The notes beneath the pieces are model-generated. The model was not told the origin of the DNA, did not search any database, and was given only the letters and a program-made list of their open reading frames with translations. Positions 17,554 through 26,475 of a stretch of DNA of 64,000 bases are shown in pieces. Origin of the DNA: Verrucomicrobiia bacterium (GTDB taxonomy: Bacteria > Verrucomicrobiota > Verrucomicrobiia > Limisphaerales > CAIMTB01); contig JAHCBA010000036.1 in NCBI GenBank assembly GCA_019634625.1, positions 1-64,000 of the forward strand, read 5' to 3'. Position 1 is the stretch's first letter. Every line of letters starts with the position of its first letter. The translations under genes were made by a program, and so were the position numbers.

Positions 17554-20500
17554 TCAGTCGGCGCCGGGTTCCTGGGGGTTGTCGCCGTTGCCATTGCCGG
17601 TGCCCTGGGGGGAGGCGGCGTCAGGCCGGACGGGGGTGAACTCGCGGGAGGCGAGCTGGCGGTAGAGGGAGAAGCGGGCGTGGGCATCGGCCTGGGCGCG
17701 CTTGAAGAGGTCGCGTGCGGCGTCGGGGTGGCTCTTGGAGAGCATGCGGAAGCGGTTTTCGGACTGGAGGTAGTCGCCGAGGGGGAGGTGGGGTTGGGGG
17801 GAGTCGAGGTGGAGGGGGTTGGTGCCGTTGGCGGCGTGGTCGGGGTGATAGCGGTAGAGGAGCCAGTGACCGGTCTGGACGGCGGCTTTCTGGTGGCGGA
17901 GGCCGGCGGCCATGTCGATGCCGTGGGCGATGCAATGGCTGTAGGCGATGATGAGGGCGGGTCCGTCGAAGGCCTCGGCTTCGAGGAAGGCGCGGAGGGT
18001 GTGTTCGTCCTTGGCGCCCATGGCGACGGAGGCGACGTAGGCGTGACCGTACTGCATGGCGATCATGCCGAGGTCTTTTTTGCCGAGGGGTTTTCCGCCG
18101 GCGGCGAACTTGGCCACGGCGCCGCGCGGGGTGGATTTGGACATCTGGCCGCCGGTGTTGGAATAGACCTCGGTATCGAGGACGAGGATCTTGACATTAC
18201 GACCGCTGGCGAGGACGTGGTCGAGGCCGCCGTAGCCGATGTCGTAGGCCCAGCCGTCGCCGCCGACGACCCAGACGCTTTTGCGGACGAGATGGTCGGC
18301 GAGGGCGGCGAGGCGGATGGCCTCGGGGGAGTCGAGGGACGCGAGGACTTGTTTGAGGGCGGCGACGTTCTCGCGTTGGTCGTGGAGGTCGGCTTCGTCC
18401 TTCTGGGGGTTGGTGAGGAGGCGGCGGGCGAGGGCGTCGCCGATTTTGGGGGCGAGATGACCGACGAGTTCGAGGGCGAACTCGCGTTGTTTATCGAGGG
18501 AGACGCGGAAGCCGAGACCGAACTCGGCATTGTCTTCGAAGAGGGAATTGGACCAGGCGGGGCCGCGTCCTTCGGCGTTGGGGGCGTAGGGGGTGGTGGG
18601 GAGGTTGCCACCGTAGATGGAAGAGCAGCCGGTGGCATTGGCGATGATGAGTCGGTCGCCGAAGAGCTGGGTGAGGAGTTTGAGGTAGGGGGTTTCGCCG
18701 CAGCCGGAGCAGGCGCCGGAGAACTCGAAGAGGGGTTCGGCGACCTGCATTTCGCGGACGGAGGCGGTGGAGAGGCGGCGCCGGTCGAACTCGGGGAGTT
18801 TGAGGAAGTAGTCCCAGTGCCGGTTGCCGGCATCGTGATCGGGATCGAGGGGCGTCATGTGGATGGCTTTTCGCCGGGCCTCGGACTTGCTGCGGGCGGG
18901 GCAGATATCGACACAGAGGGCGCAGCCGGTGCAGTCCTCGGGAGAGACCTGGAGGGTGAACTGGAGTCCCTTCCAGATGGGGATGCGGGAGGGGGCGGCG
19001 AGGAAGTCGGGCGGGGCATCGGCGAGGCGTGCGGGATTGCAGACTTTGCTGCGGATGACGGCGTGGGGGCAGACGAAGACGCACTTGCCGCACTGGATGC
19101 AGATGGAGGGATCCCAGACGGGGATTTCGAGGGCGAGGTTGCGTTTCTCCCAGCGGGCGGTGCCGGTGGGGAAGGTGCCGTCGGCGGGGAGGGCGCTGAC
19201 GGGGACACGATCGCCGCGGCCGGCGATGATGGGGCCGAGGACATTGCGGACGAAGGGGGGTGCTTCGGGGGGGACGGGGGGGCGCAGGGTGGCGGTGGAG
19301 GAGGGGGTGGCGGGGAGGGGGATTTCGAAGAGGTGATCGAGGGTGCTGTCCACGGCGCGTAGGTTCATCTGAACGATCTCCTCGCCTTTGCGGCCGTAGG
19401 TATGGCGGATGGAGTCCTTGATGGCGTGGATGGCTTCCTCGCGGGGGAGGACCCCGGAGACGGCGAAGAAGCAGGTCTGCATGATGGTATTGATGCGACC
19501 GCCCATGCCGGCATCGCGGGCGACGCGGGTGGCGTCGATGGTATAGAGGCGGGCGCGGCGGGAGATGAGGCCTTCCTGGAGGGGGCGTGGGAGGTGGTTC
19601 CAGACGTCCCCGGGGGTCCAGGGGGTATTAAGGAGGAGGGTGCCGCCGGGGGCGAGGGCTTCGGTGAGGTCGAAGCGTTGGAGGAAGACGGGCTGGTGGC
19701 AGGCAACGAACTGGGCCTGGGAGATGAGGTAGGTGGAGCGGATGGGGCGGCGTCCGAAGCGGAGGTGGGAGATGGTCACGGCGCCGGACTTCTTGGAGTC
19801 ATAGACGAAGTAGGCCTGGGCGTAGTGGTCGGTGTTTTCGCCGATGATCTTGATGCTTTCCTTGTTGGCACCGACGGTGCCATCGGCGCCGAGGCCGTAG
19901 AAGACGGCGCGGCGGACGTCATCGGGTTCGATGGAGAGGTCGGGATCGACATCGAGGCTGGTATGGGAGACGTCGTCGAGGATGCCGACGGTGAAGGGGT
20001 TTTTGGGTTCGGGGTGGGTGAGGTGATCGAGGACGGCATGGACCATGGCGGGAGTGAACTCCTTGGAGGAAAGGCCGTAGCGCCCACCGACGACGCGGGG
20101 GAAGGGGGTGGAGCGGGAGGGGTTTTGGAAGAGGGCATGGACGACATCGAGGTAGAGGGGATCGCCGGCGGCGCCGGGTTCCTTGGTACGATCGAGGACG
20201 GCGATGGCGCGGGTGGAGGCGGGGAGGGTGGCGAGGAAGGCGGCGGTGTCGAAGGGGCGGTAGAGGCGGACTTTGAGGAGGCCGACTTTCTCGCCGCGGG
20301 CGACGAGGTAATCGACGGTTTCGTGGGCGGTTTCGCAGCCCGAGCCCATGAGAATGACGACGCGTTCGGGGTCCGGGGCGCCGACGTATTCGAAGAGGCG
20401 GTACTGGCGTCCGGTGAGGCAGGCGAAGCGGTCCATGGCGGCCTGCACGATGCCGGGGCAGCGCTGGTAGAACGGGTTGACGGTTTCGCGGGCCTGGAAA

Positions 20501-21177
20501 TAGACGTCGGGGTTTTGGGCGGTACCGCGGAGGACGGGGCGGTCGGGGGAGAGGGCACGGGCGCGGTGATCGCTGACGAGGGATTCGTCGATCATGGCGC
20601 GCAGGACGTCGTCGGGGAGGGTTTCGATTTTGGCGACCTCATGGGAGGTACGGAAGCCATCGAAGAAGTGGAGGAAGGGGATGCGGGATTCGAGGGTGGC
20701 GGCGTGGGCGACGAGGGCGAGGTCGTGGGCTTCCTGGACGGAATTGGAGCAGAGCATGGCCCAGCCGGTGGAGCGGGCGGCCATGACATCGGAATGATCG
20801 CCGAAGATGGAGAGGCCCTGGGCGGCGAGGGAACGGGCGGCGATGTGGAAGACGGCGGGGGTGAGTTCCCCGGCGATCTTGAACATGTTGGGGAGCATGA
20901 GGAGGAGCCCCTGGGAGGCGGTGAAGGTGGTGGCGAGGGTGCCGGTCTGGAGGGCGCCATGGATGGCTCCGGCGGCACCGCCTTCGGACTGCATTTCGAT
21001 GACGGAAGGGACGGTACCCCAGAGGTTGGGTTGATCGGCGCTGGCCCAGGCATCGGCCCATTCGCCCATGGGGGAGGACGGGGTGATGGGGTAGATGGCG
21101 ATGACCTCGCTGAGGGGGTAGGCGACGCGGGCGACGGCCTCATTGCCGTCGAGGGTGTAGAAGCGGTTGGGGGTCAT
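17554..21177 (-). CDS. nifJ: Pyruvate:ferredoxin (flavodoxin) oxidoreductase
   Basis: A single-chain PFOR of 1207 residues, the usual size. It converts pyruvate and CoA to acetyl-CoA and CO2 and passes electrons to ferredoxin or flavodoxin. The start at 21177 gives the typical opening FYTLDGNEAVARVAYPLSEV with YPITPSSPMGEWAD. Domains in order: pyrimidine-binding PFOR domain I, domain II, a central domain, and a 2x[4Fe-4S] ferredoxin domain from about residue 690 (CIQCGKCVFVCPHAV and CTGCALCVDICPARS). The TPP-binding domain then has CSGCGETPYLKLL, GCSSIYGGN and GDGWAYDIGYGGLDHVL. It is the middle gene of a three-gene operon. An anaerobic or micro-oxic lifestyle is implied, as PFOR is oxygen-sensitive in most organisms. 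Confidence 0.97.
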   Translation of the reverse strand: MTPNRFYTLDGNEAVARVAYPLSEVIAIYPITPSSPMGEWADAWASADQPNLWGTVPSVIEMQSEGGAAGAIHGALQTGTLATTFTASQGLLLMLPNMFKIAGELTPAVFHIAARSLAAQGLSIFGDHSDVMAARSTGWAMLCSNSVQEAHDLALVAHAATLESRIPFLHFFDGFRTSHEVAKIETLPDDVLRAMIDESLVSDHRARALSPDRPVLRGTAQNPDVYFQARETVNPFYQRCPGIVQAAMDRFACLTGRQYRLFEYVGAPDPERVVILMGSGCETAHETVDYLVARGEKVGLLKVRLYRPFDTAAFLATLPASTRAIAVLDRTKEPGAAGDPLYLDVVHALFQNPSRSTPFPRVVGGRYGLSSKEFTPAMVHAVLDHLTHPEPKNPFTVGILDDVSHTSLDVDPDLSIEPDDVRRAVFYGLGADGTVGANKESIKIIGENTDHYAQAYFVYDSKKSGAVTISHLRFGRRPIRSTYLISQAQFVACHQPVFLQRFDLTEALAPGGTLLLNTPWTPGDVWNHLPRPLQEGLISRRARLYTIDATRVARDAGMGGRINTIMQTCFFAVSGVLPREEAIHAIKDSIRHTYGRKGEEIVQMNLRAVDSTLDHLFEIPLPATPSSTATLRPPVPPEAPPFVRNVLGPIIAGRGDRVPVSALPADGTFPTGTARWEKRNLALEIPVWDPSICIQCGKCVFVCPHAVIRSKVCNPARLADAPPDFLAAPSRIPIWKGLQFTLQVSPEDCTGCALCVDICPARSKSEARRKAIHMTPLDPDHDAGNRHWDYFLKLPEFDRRRLSTASVREMQVAEPLFEFSGACSGCGETPYLKLLTQLFGDRLIIANATGCSSIYGGNLPTTPYAPNAEGRGPAWSNSLFEDNAEFGLGFRVSLDKQREFALELVGHLAPKIGDALARRLLTNPQKDEADLHDQRENVAALKQVLASLDSPEAIRLAALADHLVRKSVWVVGGDGWAYDIGYGGLDHVLASGRNVKILVLDTEVYSNTGGQMSKSTPRGAVAKFAAGGKPLGKKDLGMIAMQYGHAYVASVAMGAKDEHTLRAFLEAEAFDGPALIIAYSHCIAHGIDMAAGLRHQKAAVQTGHWLLYRYHPDHAANGTNPLHLDSPQPHLPLGDYLQSENRFRMLSKSHPDAARDLFKRAQADAHARFSLYRQLASREFTPVRPDAASPQGTGNGNGDNPQEPGAD

Positions 21178-21215
21178 ATGGGGATGGGCGGTGGGCGGTT
21201 GGGTTGGCGGGGACC

Positions 21216-24065
21216 TTAGAGCGGGAGTTCGGCGAGGCAATCGCTGTCGCCGGGGCGATGGCGGATGCGGAATCCGAGTTTGCGGCAGACGTGCTGCATT
21301 TCGCGATTCCCGACGAGGATATGCCCGAAGAGGCGGGGGAGTTTCTCGTCGCGGGCGATCTGGATGAGGAGTTCGAGGAGTTGACGGCCGAGGCCGCGGC
21401 CCTGCCAGGCGTCGGAGATGACGATGGCGAATTCGGCCTGGTCGAGGAGGTGTTCCTTGCTGAGGCGGCCGATACCGATGATTTGGGCGGGGGCGGCGGG
21501 AGCGGGACGGAACTCGGTGACGAGGGGGATTTCGCGATCGTAGTCGCTGAAGCAGACGCGGACGAGGCGTTCGTGGGCGATGCGTTCGCTGAGCTTGAGG
21601 GGGACGAAGTAGCGATTGTAGACGCTGCGGTCCGAGAGGGTCTTATGGAAGGCGACGATGCGGGGTTCGTCCTCGGGGAGGATGGGTCGGATGACGACCG
21701 GGGTGCCGTCCTTGAGGGAGCGTTTCAGGACGTATCGGGAGGGGTAGGGGCGGATGGCGGGGCGTGGGAGGGAATCGAGGTCGGTGCCGGGCGGATGAAG
21801 GACGATACGGGCATCGGCGGCGGCGAGGGTATCGGCGTCGGCGATGAGGGGATTGATGTCGATTTCGGCGATGCGGGGTTGTTCGAGGACGAGGTAGCTG
21901 AAGCGGACGAGGAGGGACTGGAGGGCGGGGAGGTTGACGGGGCGCCGGGTGCGTTGGGCACGGAGGCCTTGGAAGGCGCGGGTTTGTTCGATCCAGCGCA
22001 GGGCGAGGGTATGGGTGAGCGGGGGGAGGGCGAGGGCGCGATCGCGGAAGACATCGGTCCAGGGTCCGCCGGTGCCGAAGACGAGGACAGGACCGAAGTC
22101 GAGGTCGAGGCGGCTGCCGAGGAGGAGTTCGCAGCCGTTGTGGACGACCATGGGTTGAACGGTGACGCCGAGGAAGTCGTTGCGGTGGGCGCGTTCGATG
22201 ACGTGGGTTTCGATGGAGCGCCAGGCTTCGCGGACGGCGACGGGATTGCCGAGGTTGAGCTGGACGCCGCCGACCTCGGTTTTGTGGGTGAGGGTTTGGG
22301 AGAAGAGTTTAACGACCACGGGGTAACCGATGCGGTTGGCGAGTTTGACGGCGTCACTGGCGCTGAGGGCGACCTGGGTGGGGACGACCGGGATGCCGTA
22401 GCTGGCGAGGACGGCCTTGGATTCGACCTCGGTGAGGAGGGTACGGTCGGCATGGAGGGCTTCGTCGAGGATGACGGTGGCGCGACCGCGGTCGGTGGGG
22501 GCATCGCCGGGGGCGGCGGGATCCTGGAGGGGCGTTTCGTACAGGGACCGGAGGTGGTAGCTGTAGCGCCACATGTGGCAGAAGGCGGCGGCGGCGGCGT
22601 CGGGGTAGTCGGTGGTGGGAAAGCCGGCCTCATTGAGGGCACGGCGGGCGCCTTCGACGGTGCGGCCGCCCATGCAGTTTACGAGGACGGGTTTGGAGGG
22701 GGGGCGGGCGGCCTTGCGGATGGCCTTGGCGGTGCCCATCGGGTCGGTTTTCCACTGAGGGGTGAGGATGACGAGGACGCCGTCGTTGCCGGGGTCGGCG
22801 GCGACGGTTTCGAGGGCACTGGCGAAGGTTTCGGGGGTGGCGTGATTGCGGAGGTCGATGGGGGAACCGGGTGCATCGAGGGTGGCACCCAGGGATTCGA
22901 GGGCGACCAGGCTTTCCGGATTGAGGGCGGCGGGTTCGCCACCGGCGGCGAGGAGGGCATCGTTGGCGAGCACGCCGGGGCAGAGGGCATTGGTGAGGAT
23001 GGCGAGTCTGGGGCCGGCGGGGCGCGGTTGTTTGCCGAGGGTTTCCGCCATGTCGAAGAGTTCGGCGAGGGTGGGGACGCGGAGGATACCGACGCGGCGA
23101 AAGGCGGCATCGAGGACTTCGTCGCCCTGGTGGAGGGTGGGGTACGAGGCGGCGCTGTGGGTGTCGGGAAGGGCGGTGCCCCGGCCGGTCTTGATGGCGA
23201 TGACGGGTTTGGCGAGGGCGACTTCGCGGGCAGCGGAGAGGAAGCGACGGGCGTCCCCGAGGGGGCCCATGCAGAGGACAATGCTGCGGGTATGAGGATC
23301 GTCTCCGAAGTAATCGATGAGGTCACCCCAGCCGACATCGATCATCGAACCCATGGAGACGACACCGCTGAAACCGACGTGTTCCCGCTGGCTCCAGTCG
23401 AGCACCGAGGCGCAGAGGGCGGCGCTTTGGGTGAGGAAGGCGACATTACCGGGGCGGGCCTTTCCGGGGAGGAGGGAAGCGTGGTATGAACGGGAGGGGA
23501 TGAGGATTCCGAGGGCGCTGGGGCCGAGGATCCGCATGCGGGCGGGGCGTGCGGCGCTGCGGATGGCCTCATGCCACTGGGCGGGCGGGACGTGGGGTTT
23601 GGGGGATTCCGGGGTGAGGATGAGGGCGGCCCGGACCTGAGTGCGGGCGCAGTCGGCAATGGTCTCCGGGACGGTGCGGGCAGGGGCAACGACGATCGCG
23701 AGGTCCACGGGTTGACCGATGGCGGAGACGCGCGGGGCGCAGGGTCTTCCGAAGACGGACCGATGAGCGGGGTGAACGGGGAAGACGGAGCCGGGAAAGG
23801 AGGCGAGGTTGTTCCAGAGCGCATGACCGGGGCTATCGGGACGTTCCGACGCGCCGACGAGGGCGATGGTGCGCGGGGCCAGCAGGGCATCGAGGGCGCC
23901 ACCGTGTCCATTCGGGATCTCGATGGGATGCGGCGCGGGCGATGGGGGGGCGGCCTTCACCTTGGGGGAGGGGTCACGCGGGCCATGCGCGGGATGGGGC
24001 GGTTGGGATCGTGGCACCGCCGGGTTGAGGGTGAGTGGCGTGCGCGCATCGGGACGCTCTGGCAA
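21216..24065 (-). CDS. Acyl-CoA synthetase (NDP-forming)-GNAT fusion, Pat-like
   Basis: A 949-residue fusion. Residues about 55-500 are the CoA-binding and succinyl-CoA-ligase-like domains (TIALVGASERPDSPGHAL, HASLLPGKARPG, GVVSMGSMIDVGWGD). Residues about 520-760 are an ATP-grasp domain (SKAVLASYGIPVVPTQVA, GYPVVVKLFSQTLTHKTEVGG). The last 160 residues are a GNAT acetyltransferase (GIGRLSKE, DAWQGRGLGRQLLELLIQIA). In active ADP-forming synthetases the ASHTGA motif carries the phosphorylated His; here the aligned segment reads AASYPTLHQGD with Tyr308 in that place. This suggests a Pat-like protein lysine acetyltransferase using the synthetase part as a sensor. The start is uncertain: 24065 is a TTG and the first 50 residues are Pro-rich. 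Its stop precedes nifJ by 38 bases. Confidence 0.85.
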   Translation of the reverse strand: MPERPDARTPLTLNPAVPRSQPPHPAHGPRDPSPKVKAAPPSPAPHPIEIPNGHGGALDALLAPRTIALVGASERPDSPGHALWNNLASFPGSVFPVHPAHRSVFGRPCAPRVSAIGQPVDLAIVVAPARTVPETIADCARTQVRAALILTPESPKPHVPPAQWHEAIRSAARPARMRILGPSALGILIPSRSYHASLLPGKARPGNVAFLTQSAALCASVLDWSQREHVGFSGVVSMGSMIDVGWGDLIDYFGDDPHTRSIVLCMGPLGDARRFLSAAREVALAKPVIAIKTGRGTALPDTHSAASYPTLHQGDEVLDAAFRRVGILRVPTLAELFDMAETLGKQPRPAGPRLAILTNALCPGVLANDALLAAGGEPAALNPESLVALESLGATLDAPGSPIDLRNHATPETFASALETVAADPGNDGVLVILTPQWKTDPMGTAKAIRKAARPPSKPVLVNCMGGRTVEGARRALNEAGFPTTDYPDAAAAAFCHMWRYSYHLRSLYETPLQDPAAPGDAPTDRGRATVILDEALHADRTLLTEVESKAVLASYGIPVVPTQVALSASDAVKLANRIGYPVVVKLFSQTLTHKTEVGGVQLNLGNPVAVREAWRSIETHVIERAHRNDFLGVTVQPMVVHNGCELLLGSRLDLDFGPVLVFGTGGPWTDVFRDRALALPPLTHTLALRWIEQTRAFQGLRAQRTRRPVNLPALQSLLVRFSYLVLEQPRIAEIDINPLIADADTLAAADARIVLHPPGTDLDSLPRPAIRPYPSRYVLKRSLKDGTPVVIRPILPEDEPRIVAFHKTLSDRSVYNRYFVPLKLSERIAHERLVRVCFSDYDREIPLVTEFRPAPAAPAQIIGIGRLSKEHLLDQAEFAIVISDAWQGRGLGRQLLELLIQIARDEKLPRLFGHILVGNREMQHVCRKLGFRIRHRPGDSDCLAELPL

Positions 24066-24267
24066 CCGTCCGGGTGAGGTCCGACCCTGACGGCGGGAGG
24101 AGGATCGGTGTGAAAGCCGGGGCGGGCTCTACCGGGATTGTTCAACCCTGACCGGAACTTGCGGTGCACGGATCGACGGGGCGGGATGAGGGAGGGGTTA
24201 GGCTTCAGGTCTTCCGGGCTTCCGGGCTCATCGGTCCGACGTGGTGGAGCACCTGCGTTTGCGGTGG

Positions 24268-24425
24268 TGCATCCCGGAGTTGTGGGTGGGGCGGCAGCGA
24301 ATTGGAGGGACGAGCTCATCGAGTCCGCAATCCATTGCACCAACTCCGCAGCGGGCTCGTGGAAGTCGGCCCTCCGAGACGACGTTTCGCGAAATGCGCA
24401 CCTCTCCCCACAACTTCGGGATGCA
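24268..24425. repeat. 155-bp palindromic intergenic repeat, copy B
   Basis: A near-complete copy in the opposite orientation to copy A at 15377. Ends are TGCATCCCGGAGTTGTGGG and the inverted CCACAACTTCGGGATGCA. The internal block GGAGGGACGAGCTCATCGAG is the reverse complement of the GACTCGCGGAGCTCGTCCCT core. It occupies the 24066-24480 gap between divergent genes; nothing else recognisable is in that gap. Confidence 0.85.
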
Positions 24426-24480
24426 TGACGTTTGCGGTGACCGATCCCGGCAATCTTGACGCCTCACGGCCGCCCGATTC

Positions 24481-26406
24481 ATGGATGGGGTCATGAGTCC
24501 TGCTGCGCTCCGAAGGATGCTTGCGGTCGCGGTCATCACGGTCCTGCCTTCCCTTGCCTCCGGCGCTGTCGAGGCCGGGCGATCGAACGGACTTCCGGCG
24601 ATGGCGTCGTCCGTGACCGGGGCGATCCACACGTTCGACGCCACGCAATGGCGGCGGATCGATCTTGAAGACGAAGCCGCGAGGCGAGACGCGTGGGACA
24701 GCCTGCATGTTCTGGCGGCGCTTCAGGGTCTCGCGAACCGGGGTCGGCCGAGCCTGTATCTGTTCTTCTGCCGCGAATGGGGGATCGAGACCGACCGCTT
24801 CTGGTGGGACTGGTATCGCGAGCCCGGCGGCTGGCTGGCGGACGCCGACGTGAGGCCCCTTGCCGATCTCGATGCGGTGCTGGACACGTTTCGAGAGGTG
24901 TATGAGGGGCTGGTGGTGTACGACGGCGAGGTTCCGGCGACGTCCAACCTCGCGTCCACGGCTGCGGGCATCGAGGGTCTTCTGCCGGTCCGCTGGGATC
25001 CGCATCCCCAGTCCCTGTACCAGCGCCTGACACGGGATCGCGGCCTGCCGGTACGCCGCTGGTTGGTGGAACCGGACGGTTCCCCACGTTTCAAGGGGCC
25101 AAGCCCGAAGAATGATGCATACCGATGGGCTCTTGAGACATGGCTTCATCCGCGACATCCCCAGGCGAATGCACTTGGGGCTCATTACCTGGACGCATGG
25201 TGGCTGCGCGAGGCCCGTCGAGCCGGGGCCGACATGCATACCCTGTCCAACCACGACTGGTTCATCTCCCGCCAAGCCTTCTTCTTCGATCTATGCCCCT
25301 GGGGCGATGAAACGCCCATCGACGAACCGTCGCAGCCGATTGGGTCCGACCGCGAAACCCTGCTGACCATTCTCGGTCGGCTCCACGACCGCGCCGGCGG
25401 GGGCATCGTGAAGATCGGCGGGTTTCCTCCATGGCCCTTCAAGTACACGACCCACGGTGGGGCTGGCAGGCACGAGCCGGTTCCCACGGAGTGGGAGTTC
25501 ACCCGTCTGATCTCCCAGTTCAATGCCTACAAGGAGGCCGACGCCGCCGGGCTGGGAGCCATGGCCAACGCCTCATTCCACACCCACTTCCCTCTGCTCC
25601 CCCGGTATCCGCAGCCTGCCCGTCCCCCTTCGGAGGACGATATGCGGAGGCGTGGATGGATCGATGCCGATGGGCGTATGGCTCCCCGCTTTTTTGTCGG
25701 CCACTACGTCGGCGACTACGACGCGCCCTCCTGGCTGTACAAGTCCGTGCCTGCCTTCTTCCACGACCCGCACCTTGGCGAGGTTCCGCTGGGCTGGGCC
25801 TTCAATCCTGGCCTGGCCGATCGCGCCCCGCAGGCCCTTGCCTACGCCCGCGTCCGTGCCACGACCAACGACTATTTCATCGCGGGCAATTCCGGGGCGG
25901 GGTACCTCAACCCCAGGGCTCTGACCCACCGCCCGGACTCCGGGTTGCCCCCAGCACTGGCCGCGTGGGAAGCCTACTGCCAACCCCGTTTTCGACGATG
26001 GGATCTCAGCATCACGGGGTTCATTCTGGACGGTTCGGCGGGAGCCTCCACCGACGTCGAGTTCGCCCGCTTCCGATCGTTCAGCCCCGACGGTTTTGGC
26101 ACGCACTTCGATCCGGGTCCCAGATTGCGCGCAGGTGTCCCTGCGTGTCCCGAGCGGGATCTTCCGGATGGCGTGGACGCCGCCGTCCGCGTTGTTGTCG
26201 AGAGCGCGCGCGCCCGCACCCCAGGTCAACCCGGGTTTCTTTGGGCTCGCAGCATTCTCAAGTCGCCGCGCTGGTACGCGGAAGTGTCCCGCCGTCTGCG
26301 CGAAGATCATCCGGATCTGCCGATCGATGTCGTCGATCCCTTCTCGTTCTTCGCCCTGATCCGTCACCACGTTGGCTTCGACCGGATGGACCCGACTGGG
26401 CGATGA
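24481..26406 (+). CDS. GxGYxYP-family putative glycoside hydrolase
   Basis: A 641-residue exported protein. Signal peptide: MSPAALRRMLAVAVITVLPSLASG. Residues about 45-270 fit the GxGYxYP N-terminal domain (WDSLHVLAALQGLANRGRPSL, ETDRFWWDWY). The signature of the family appears near residue 468 as GNSGAGYLNPRAL, with Leu-Asn where Tyr is usual. The later WDLSITGFILDGSAG and PDGFGTHF also fit. The family is predicted to be a carbohydrate-active beta/alpha barrel, but biochemical proof is scarce. An in-frame ATG at 24493 (MSPAAL) is an equally good start. It is convergent with the cysteine-repeat gene across a strong terminator. Confidence 0.82.
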   Translation: MDGVMSPAALRRMLAVAVITVLPSLASGAVEAGRSNGLPAMASSVTGAIHTFDATQWRRIDLEDEAARRDAWDSLHVLAALQGLANRGRPSLYLFFCREWGIETDRFWWDWYREPGGWLADADVRPLADLDAVLDTFREVYEGLVVYDGEVPATSNLASTAAGIEGLLPVRWDPHPQSLYQRLTRDRGLPVRRWLVEPDGSPRFKGPSPKNDAYRWALETWLHPRHPQANALGAHYLDAWWLREARRAGADMHTLSNHDWFISRQAFFFDLCPWGDETPIDEPSQPIGSDRETLLTILGRLHDRAGGGIVKIGGFPPWPFKYTTHGGAGRHEPVPTEWEFTRLISQFNAYKEADAAGLGAMANASFHTHFPLLPRYPQPARPPSEDDMRRRGWIDADGRMAPRFFVGHYVGDYDAPSWLYKSVPAFFHDPHLGEVPLGWAFNPGLADRAPQALAYARVRATTNDYFIAGNSGAGYLNPRALTHRPDSGLPPALAAWEAYCQPRFRRWDLSITGFILDGSAGASTDVEFARFRSFSPDGFGTHFDPGPRLRAGVPACPERDLPDGVDAAVRVVVESARARTPGQPGFLWARSILKSPRWYAEVSRRLREDHPDLPIDVVDPFSFFALIRHHVGFDRMDPTGR

Positions 26407-26411
26407 GGGCA

Positions 26412-26443
26412 CAAAAAAAGGGCGCCCTGGGGAAGGGCGCCCT
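26412..26443 (-). terminator. Rho-independent terminator of the cysteine-repeat gene
   Basis: Two copies of the self-complementary decamer AGGGCGCCCT (26419-26428 and 26434-26443) form a perfect 10-bp stem with a 5-base loop. On the minus strand the stem is followed by seven T residues. It lies 32 bases past the stop of the gene at 26476. It may also help end the plus-strand transcript from the GxGYxYP gene, though it lacks a plus-strand T-run. Confidence 0.92.
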
Positions 26444-26475
26444 CGATGGGTTGATCGACCCCCGGGGAGGGAACT

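Noticed and set aside
17527-23489. Long plus-strand open frames opposite nifJ and the synthetase/GNAT gene
   Set aside because: Low-complexity antisense readings of recognised proteins, with no conserved motifs of their own.
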